In this document: piece by piece, positions 57,071 through 64,000 of the stretch
How the letters are laid out: each line of letters starts with the position of its first letter
How positions within the stretch are numbered: position 1 is the stretch's first letter
NCBI GenBank assembly: GCA_023653785.1
Contig: JAMKCH010072251.1
Location: forward strand, 27,953 to 91,952
Direction: 5' to 3'
Length of the DNA: 64,000 nt
Source: Ophioderma brevispina
Lineage: Eukaryota; Echinodermata; Ophiuroidea; Amphilepidida; Ophiodermatidae
Translations under genes and position numbers: made by a program
Notes under the pieces: model-generated
Seen by the model: the letters and a program-made list of their open reading frames with translations, nothing else
The model's database searches: none
Told to the model about the DNA's origin: nothing

Positions 57071-59019
57071 TAAAATAATAATAATAACACTAAAAACAAC
57101 CATAGGGGGGAAATTGAATTTTAATCGGATTTTAATGAGCTTGTATAGGTATTCCATTAATTAATATTCTATATGTTGTCTGTTCTAGTAGATTAGAAAC
57201 TAATTTGCCATAGAATTAATATTCATATCATGTTACGGAATAAAGCGCAAAAACAAACATGACAGTTTACTGGGGGAACGAGTTTTTCTCCCTAACTTAT
57301 TAATGAGTACATATGCATAGCGTTTTTCCCCTTACAGTCGAAATTAAGGTCGTAAGCAGAGGGAACAGGCGCTTTACATAGAATAGGAGCAATTATATCA
57401 TTATCAACGACATTTAAATACAAATACAATGAATATAAAATTGATGTACAAACGAAAAACACACATGGTTGAAAATACAGTCACAAAGACAAACTACTAA
57501 AATAATTAAAACTTGTGCAAATTTAGTTCACAATAGTCATTAAGGGGTAGGCGAGAAATCTTCTGACCCAGGAAGAGTCCACCCTCCAAGGAAGGGCTTA
57601 TAAAGTTCAGACTTTCTCGGAACCAGAGCGAATATATGGCTGATGAGTACAAAATAGACAATAAGGTACTAGAATAAATATTTTCAAAAAGCGCTACGAT
57701 GATGGAAAAAATACCAAGGAAAAAAATACGTCGCGGTTCTCGAACCGTAGTATCGTCTGCCGGTTTCGCGGTTTGTAAATGATAGTCCTCATAAGACCTT
57801 TCAGCTTGACGTGTGACCTTTGATCTCATAAATGTGGTGTCCGTGTAATATCATAAACCAAGTTTGGTCCAATTTGAACTTCAACTTCATTAAGGTCACT
57901 TTTACAATTTCAACCTATCTTACAACTGACATGGCCTTGTAACCTTTAGTATGTGAAACTTTGACCTCATCTTACAATTGAAGGGATCACCTGTTGCACC
58001 TGATGATTAATTTGGTTGAAATCCATCGAAGTATGCGGGCTATTACAGGCAACCCTTTTTGACAACAGGACCAACATCACCAAAGCACAACATCATAACA
58101 GACAAGATCATCAACAGTCAACATCAAGAGATGACAAAAAAAGTGGAAAAAGTGATCTATGTGCCAACATAGGAAATAAGCAAATTTCCCTCAAGGTCGA
58201 ATTTGGGAGAAAAAAAAATCACCTGACTAGTGAACATATCGACATTATTTAAGGTGCCCAAGTCTGTAAAATATATCAGTTTATTTTAATATACATTACC
58301 ATTCAAACTGTAAAATACCAATAAATTTGAATGCCATCCTGTAAAATTGTATTACCGGTTTTGTGTTTGCAGAATGGATGACAGGATTTGCCTGTAAAAT
58401 TTGCAGTATTTTGTCCGTAAATTTAAGTATCAATATATAATTGAAAATTCATAGATAGTGTCTAATATGGTGATACTCATTAGAATTCGATTTTTTAAAG
58501 TTCCACCTTTTAAATTTATCAACAAAGCCTGGAAATTGAACAAAAAATCTGCAGGAATGTTGCTGTATTTTCCAAAATTACAGCAAATATGCTGTACCCT
58601 CTTTACAGTAGTTCATGGTAAAAGGCACGGTTAATTTCTTTTTACAGTATAGATTAGTGTTAATTATGTTAATTTCAGGTATTGTTTAGAATGGTTTAAA
58701 TTACCTAAAATTCAGGAGGTGGGGCTCAGGAATTCCTTGATTTGTGTTAATACAAATTGCAGTCGAGAGATTTGAATCAAGTATGGAAAGTGAGGTCAAG
58801 GGTTAGGCAGATGATGAGGACTTAGCAAGCGTTTTACCCCTGTAATCATGCTGGTTATAGGACCTGATACTGATCTCTTAAGGCCATGCGTGCCTGCGGG
58901 ATACCGGAAGCACAGAATTGAGGAGGCAGTGCTGAGAATTTGCAGGTTCACAGAAGAATGGAATAAGTAATGGTAATTGCTTATATGATTGTAATCCATT
59001 ATTACACTTAAACCCTAAG
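57071..59019. other. interior of the fold-back element, no gene recognised
   Basis: A 107-codon minus-strand frame at 57506-57829 has a hydrophobic middle but no family I recognise. From 58260 to 58640 the words TGTAAAAT and TTTACAGT are frequent, a pattern also seen at 63440-63850, which suggests another dispersed repeat. An AAT microsatellite follows the left arm. Confidence 0.4.
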
Positions 59020-59530
59020 TTCTATGGGACGCTCCATTTAAAAACCGGAGTCCTAGGACAATGGGGAAACGTTGAATTAGTGTCCGTAGGACTCTTCAGA
59101 CTTAAACTTAGTGTCCGACGGACCAAAAACCAATTTATTACACATAGTACTATGGGCCGCTCCATTTTAAAATCCAGGACATCCTAGATCAATGAAAAAC
59201 GTTGAATTAGGGTCAGTCGGCCTCTCAGACTTAAACCTTAGTGTCCGACGGACAAAAACACTTATTACACAAAGTCCTATGTGGACGCGCTCATTTTCAA
59301 CCCAGGAGTCCCAGGACGATAGGAAATATATACTCGGTTATCGTCGGACTCACAGATTTAAACTTAAATGTACGACGGACAAAAAAACCGACTTCCTATA
59401 ACAAACACAACAGTCCTCTGGGACGCTCCATTTTAAAACCCGGGGTCCTAGGACAATGAAACCACCGAACTTAGTATCCGTCAGACTCTCAGATGAAAAC
59501 TTAGCGTCCGACGGACACTAAAACGACCAG
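59020..59530 (-). repeat. 125-bp repeat array, right arm of a fold-back element
   Basis: 'CTATGGGACGCTCCATTTT', 'AAACCCGGGGTCCTAGGACA', 'ATGAAAAACGTTGAATTAG' and 'AGTGTCCGACGGACAAAAA' repeat about four times. They are the reverse complement of the units at 56580-57070. Confidence 0.8.
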
Positions 59531-59554
59531 ACGCTCTAAAATATGACACCGGCC

Positions 59555-59830
59555 TATATGTGTAGATGATGTGTTACCAGTCATAACAAGGATTGCCAAC
59601 TTGTCCTTATCGTCGGGTGTATTTCCTCAAGCATGCATCTGTCATCCCGCTGCCAAATCTGGCTTGGACACTGGTCCCCTCGAATTATCGCCCTATATCC
59701 AATCTTCCATTTCTTGGAAAGGTGATTGAAAGAGTAGCAGTGAATCAGTTGCAGATTAATGTCATCGATAATGATCTCCATGTTCCGATGCAGTCGGCAT
59801 ACCGGCATGCAATAGAGATCAAAAACTGCC
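59555..59830 (+). pseudogene. non-LTR retrotransposon (LINE) reverse transcriptase fragment
   Basis: 'VITRIANLSLSSGVFP', then 'HASVIPLPN', 'SNYRPISNLPFLGKVIERV' and 'MQSAYR' are in the order of the fingers and palm entry of CR1/Jockey-type LINE reverse transcriptases. The fragment covers roughly 90 residues, without the catalytic DD. It has one frameshift near 59630. It is cut off at about 59830, where sequence shared with 34790-34870 begins. It is a 5'- and 3'-truncated relic. Confidence 0.8.
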
Positions 59831-60349
59831 GTTTTGATGGTGAACAATCAATATTCATACGTCAGTGAATATGGCTTTGCAATATGCATTATCGTTCCTA
59901 CCATTAAAACGGCAAGTTTGTCTCCACATATGCAAGCACCTTTAATGGGTTGTGTAAGAAATGTTGGGATGTCCATTAATTTCCATAGCAGTATTCAGGA
60001 CGTAGATTAACTGTTTTTGCTACATTGTATTAAAGAGAAGTCAAAATGGGCACTATATTTGGTATCAATTTGAAGGGAAAAATTAGTGATTCATTTAAAT
60101 TGCATTTGGTTAAAAAAAAATGGTGCACTGTTGAGAGAGACGATTCAAAACATCACCCACCCAAGTAGCTCCACAATGAGAACATTTTAAACTCAGTTTG
60201 GCAACACGGTTTCGCGATGACGTCACGGTAGTTACCAGTTTTGCCACGGATCTGGCCGATTCTTGGAGATTTTGGCCCGAAATCATGCTCCAGGAGCATA
60301 TATTTTCAACTCGTCTCATAGGGGCGCTATTCATTATTATGTGTGAGCT

Positions 60350-60720
60350 TCGACAGCTAAGGGACATAATAATATTAATAATATAATAATGTCGATTTAT
60401 AACGCGCACATATCCAACTTGCGGGGTGCTCAAGGCGCGATTGCCAATTATTATTACCGCTGCCATCAGGAAATCGTCACAATCATTTTGCCTCATCTAG
60501 GTGGCTGCTGGCAAGGCGCACAACTCTATCAGCACTTAGATTGTAATATCCCCCATAACAGCTACCCAATTATCGCTTGGGTCAACGAAGCAATTGAGAC
60601 TAAGTATCTTGCCCAAGGCCACAAACACGTTGGCTTCAATGGGGCTCGAACTCACGATTTTAACGATTCTTTAATCATGAGTCCTGCTCTTATCCACTGG
60701 ACCACACGTGCTCTCATAAC
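60350..60720 (-). mobile_element. tRNA-derived SINE with TTA-rich tail
   Basis: On the minus strand, 'GTGGTCCAGTGGATAAGAGC' (A box, about 60691-60703) is followed by 'GTGAGTTCGAGCCCC' (B box, 60642-60656). Then comes a central block with 'CCTTGGGCAAGATACTTAGT', a body with 'CCGCAAGTTGGATATGTGCG', and a tail of TTA units at 60364-60390. About 360 bp in all. The apparent open frames on both strands here follow the SINE. Confidence 0.82.
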
Positions 60721-61830
60721 AACGCCCCACGTGCTGTCATAACAACGCCCACTGGACATAACAACGAACCATAATGCAGTGGACACACTGCAACCAGTTC
60801 TGCCATGTTTCTGCTAAGTCCGATGACGTATGAGATGGCAGAACATATGGCAGATGGCATTGGATAATTTGACGCAATCGTCAAATAGCAGTGCCCTGGG
60901 GTGAGAATGAAAAACCACCGTGACTTCATCATAAACAGCGTCCAATATCCGCCCAATTCGCCGGGAGCTAGCTGATTCCGTGTCAGAAAAAGTGCTTAAA
61001 AAGTCACCTTTCTCTCGTTTTATTCATCATCATCTCATTAATATATAACAGTATAAATGTAAAAACATATACAATTTAAACCAGGGCCACATCCTTTGCC
61101 ATTTTGAGGCTTCTCTTTAACTTTTACACAGTACATGTAATTGTTAAAAGAATCGCACCTGATATCATAAACTTGTGTGTGCATAACTTTCGCATTTCTT
61201 TTTTTACACAACATCAGTTTTCATCAAACTACAATTGAAAGCATTTAGTCAAGGATTGGTTAAACACAGACTTCTTAAATACTTTACATAGCACTTTACT
61301 ATTGACTATTTTAAGCATCAAGCAGAAACCATTATTCTGAACAGTTGATTGTTCATAAAGTGTGGGATTTAATTAACTGGATTTTATGTGATTCAACGAT
61401 TTTCCACATTTAAAACTCTGCAAAATAACTAGAAGCCTAAAAATTACCTTGTAGTACACTTTAAATAGCAGCACCAGCCTATGAAAAATTTAATTGCTTG
61501 GATAACATCGAATTATCATTAAATGAAGACCTGAGCGCAACATGTTACCAAGAATATTAAGGATCTGAAAAATATATATGTGATGAATATGGATTAAAAA
61601 TAAATCAATATATTGATTATAGACTTGGTAACTCTTGGATTTTATTTGAATCTGTTTCTTTTTGAATAAATTGGAAGAAAACATGTCCTGATTTACCACA
61701 CATGGAAAGGAAGAGTAGGTCTATGCAGTTGCATGGTTTTCTTTCCCCTAACAATATGATATGAGTCATATTTTCAGATCGAGATTCGCATCGAGATAGT
61801 GAGCAACTTCCTGGTTGTCAGCGAATACAT
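60721..61830. other. AT-rich intergenic stretch, nothing identified
   Basis: No gene, repeat family or RNA was recognised. A small direct echo, 'GTGCTGTCATAACAACGCCC', lies just after the SINE, at 60710-60750. Confidence 0.45.
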
Positions 61831-62282
61831 GTAGACGATTTGCACGATCCCCATAATGCATCTCGTTTTGTGCCCATTTCCATCCGGGAACTTGTACCAG
61901 CCTCAAGACAGCTAAAACATACGGTCCAGTGCGTAATATCAATACCAGAAAACTTATCTTATCTGTGACGTTGCACTATAGTTGTGTAATCGTCCGGCAG
62001 GTGACAAGTAGGGCACGGTTACGATCGAAAATGCCACCTTTTGTCGTAAATTTCAACAACAGTGCCTCGGTTGTTTTTTGTTCCTATGATATTCTTCTAC
62101 ATTTCTGTAAGATTAACTTCGCGTGAAAAGGTACTTTGTGTTATAGTTTTAGGCATTGTCCGGCGACGCGAACGAACAACAGAGTTTTTTTTTGTAAACA
62201 TGAACTCTGGTATAAGTTCCCGGATGGTAATTAATAGGCACAAAACGAGATGCATTATGGGGATCGTGCAAATCGTCTATTG
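61831..62282. mobile_element. fold-back MITE, about 450 bp with 68-bp arms
   Basis: The left arm 'TAGACGATTTGCACGATCCC', 'CATAATGCATCTCGTTTTGT', 'ATCCGGGAACTTGTACCAG' is repeated as its reverse complement at about 62205-62282. The right arm has a short extra AT-rich insertion. The 320-bp centre has no recognised coding content. Confidence 0.82.
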
Positions 62283-62730
62283 TGACCGTAACCAGTAGTG
62301 TTTCTAGATTTTGTTTTGAAGTTTCTCATTCCTTTCCCCCAAAAAATCACTATTTACGTAAAAAAACATTTTATTAAAGGGGCATTTCGTGATCCACAGC
62401 CTCTTCCCCCGACTTACTTAAAACTGTTGAGATTTTTATATCATCTGAACCGTTAGTCTTAGTAATCCACGTGTGCCCAATCTTACCTGCAAATTCGGTC
62501 GCGTCTGTAAGAAATTCGCAATTTTGTATTTTCTGTTCCTAAACGGACAGAAATTACAGCACAGTAGACCGTGTGAAACGCGCAATTGCTCATAACACAA
62601 AACTGCAAGATCGGGATCAGCTCAAATTTTGAGAATAAGCTTTTCTCAAGGATAGCCAGTGATCAATGAATAAAACAGAAGGTACAGAAATCACGAAATG
62701 CAACTTAGAGGAAAATAGGTCAACAAGACA
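62283..62730. other. intergenic stretch, nothing identified
   Basis: 'CATAACACAAAACTGCAAGATCGG' near 62592 echoes text at about 7100 and 7150, suggesting an old dispersed repeat. No gene was seen. Confidence 0.4.
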
Positions 62731-62736
62731 AGTTTA

Positions 62737-63054
62737 TTGTTTGCGGGCATAAGCTTCGATCCACCCAATCCTCACAACATCGTGACATACCCTGTCTACC
62801 CCATTTCAAGCATTCCAAAAGGCCCCACCAAGTACAGGCATACACGCCGAACGCGGAGGACGGTCCGCACGACGGACCCTATGGTCCCCAAGAAGGAACA
62901 AGTGGTCTACAAAGACGCCCCAATTGCCCACAAACGGAGCCATTCTCTAATTTCAGGATTGGACAAAACCCATACCAAAACTAGAGCAATCAAGAGCAAA
63001 TTTTTGCTTGGCGGTAAATTATTGGGTGGGAGGGCAAACATCCAGTCTGTGTGA
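62737..63054 (+). CDS. unassigned basic open frame
   Basis: A 105-codon frame starts at ATG 62737 with IVTYPVYPISSIPKGPTK. It contains a very basic stretch (RHTRRTRRTVRTT) and ends LGGKLLGGRANIQSV. The local base composition is GC-richer than its flanks, and a second frame in a different phase continues to about 63260. I recognise no domain, signal peptide or membrane segment. It could be an exon, since no upstream promoter or downstream signal is clear, or a chance frame. Confidence 0.25.
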   Translation: MFAGISFDPPNPHNIVTYPVYPISSIPKGPTKYRHTRRTRRTVRTTDPMVPKKEQVVYKDAPIAHKRSHSLISGLDKTHTKTRAIKSKFLLGGKLLGGRANIQSV

Positions 63055-63059
63055 ACAAA

Positions 63060-64000
63060 ATAAATTGGACGGAACTATTTGATTGGCGCGAACACGCACC
63101 TCTTCGGAAAACACCGGGTGCAAAGCACCTGCGTGAATAATTGCAACAATGTAACAAACATTCCGCGGCCAGACAATCCGCCGCCAACCTGTACACGACA
63201 GTCTCAAAGTGAGGTGATTGAACCCTCGAAATGGGGTCAAAGCCTCTCAATACACGTGTCACAATGCTTTAATCTTATCGATTTCATTGTGCGATCTATA
63301 ACAAATTTAATTTACCAGTTAATACGTAACTTTTCTTACTCGCATACAAACAAGGAAAAAAGAGACATTTTGTCATGTATTTTGTGAAGAGGATCGTAAC
63401 GCCATATTTCATCAAAGCACGACGCTTTTTTTAAACTAGCAAAACTGACAGTAAAATACCATAATTTAACACAGCTATTCTTGATTTTTGAAGATAAATT
63501 AGACATTAATTCACAATAGATTTACCATAAAATATACACTGAATAATAAGCACATGTATACTTTGAAATAAAAAAATGGCATAATTACAGCAAGATATCA
63601 ATATTGGGATATATTTTTACACTATTTGTAAATTTCCTACTGGCAGTTTGGGCGTATTCTCATACTGCCCGCTAATTACCGTTATTTTGCGGATTTTTTT
63701 TAAAAAACATTCAAAACTTGATAGATACTCGCCTTTGAACTGAAGTATGCGATTGTAATGTTGCCCAGTGTATTTTCAAGTAACAATAAAATTAACCAAC
63801 ATGTTCATTTTACAGCAAAGAAAATCTAACATAATCTGTAAAATTACAGGCATTTACTACACGGTGCACATAAATATACGAACGTTTTCTAAAAGGGATA
63901 AGTACTAAAATGGTTGATACGTTTACATTTCATTTCTTATGTGTATCCAATAAATACTTTTTAGAATAAGTTTGTTATAACTTCTCACAACATAATAATA
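63060..64000. other. AT-rich end of window, nothing firm
   Basis: From about 63440 the words ACAGTAAAATACC, TGTAAAATTACAG and similar recur, as at 58260-58640. No gene or complete mobile element was recognised before the window ends. Confidence 0.4.

Noticed and set aside
57506..57829. 107-codon minus-strand frame with a hydrophobic middle
   Set aside because: It is inside a fold-back element, without a recognised family or supporting splice or promoter signals.
60389..60742. 117-codon plus-strand frame as a gene
   Set aside because: It runs through the SINE on the opposite strand and includes its A and B boxes.

Overview
The window looks like nuclear DNA from a marine invertebrate deuterostome, most likely an echinoderm. 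The reasons are an intron-free GPCR with many leucine-rich repeats of the kind expanded in echinoderms (GRL101/relaxin-receptor-like), a second intron-free amine-type GPCR, a Ngaro-type tyrosine-recombinase retrotransposon carrying an SGNH hydrolase, and tRNA-derived SINEs with TTA-rich tails. Most of the sequence is AT-rich and dominated by repeats. No prokaryotic operon, rRNA or CRISPR array was seen.

Layout. 0-8 kb: a possible terminal exon, a 160-bp tandem repeat, and a 3.8-kb candidate transposon with TTAA/CCCTCGTC-type ends and a long internal fold-back. 8-21.5 kb: a GC-richer island built as a nested composite. 105-bp satellite arrays in opposite orientation (10.4-12.1 and 20.3-21.2 kb) and matching inverted arms enclose a decayed piggyBac-like transposase (14.1-15.8 kb). 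Its C-terminal third is duplicated with a 147-bp repeat tail in a 2.2-kb tandem unit. 21.5-27.4 kb: fold-back and TTAA-flanked MITEs.

27.4-30.7 kb: the LRR-GPCR gene, broken in this assembly by one frameshift in a T run. 30.8-34.3 kb: 'GTACTTAC'-rich minisatellites, a duplicated SINE tail and a 609-bp MITE. 34.4-39.2 kb: a tandem duplication of about 2.3 kb, each copy holding a 41-bp minisatellite that reverses strand at its middle; one copy also has a perfect 60-bp palindrome. 39.4-41.4 kb: an intact amine-type GPCR on the minus strand with a truncated, DRY-less pseudogene copy behind it.

42.4-49.3 kb: MITEs, a SINE and minisatellites. 49.3-55.4 kb: a decayed Ngaro-like retrotransposon (ORF1, RT, RNase H, tyrosine recombinase, SGNH hydrolase). 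Its RT/RNase H junction is split by a 789-bp MITE inserted at TTAA; a second copy of this MITE lies inverted at 23.9 kb. 55.5-59.5 kb: an 82-bp tandem array and a 2.9-kb fold-back element with 125-bp repeats in its arms. 59.5-64 kb: a LINE RT fragment, a SINE, a fold-back MITE and one unassigned basic ORF.

The two GPCRs are the only host genes recognised with confidence. Many repeat copies differ by single-base indels, so some frame breaks may be unpolished long-read errors rather than biology. All similarity calls were made by reading the sequence; no database search was run.
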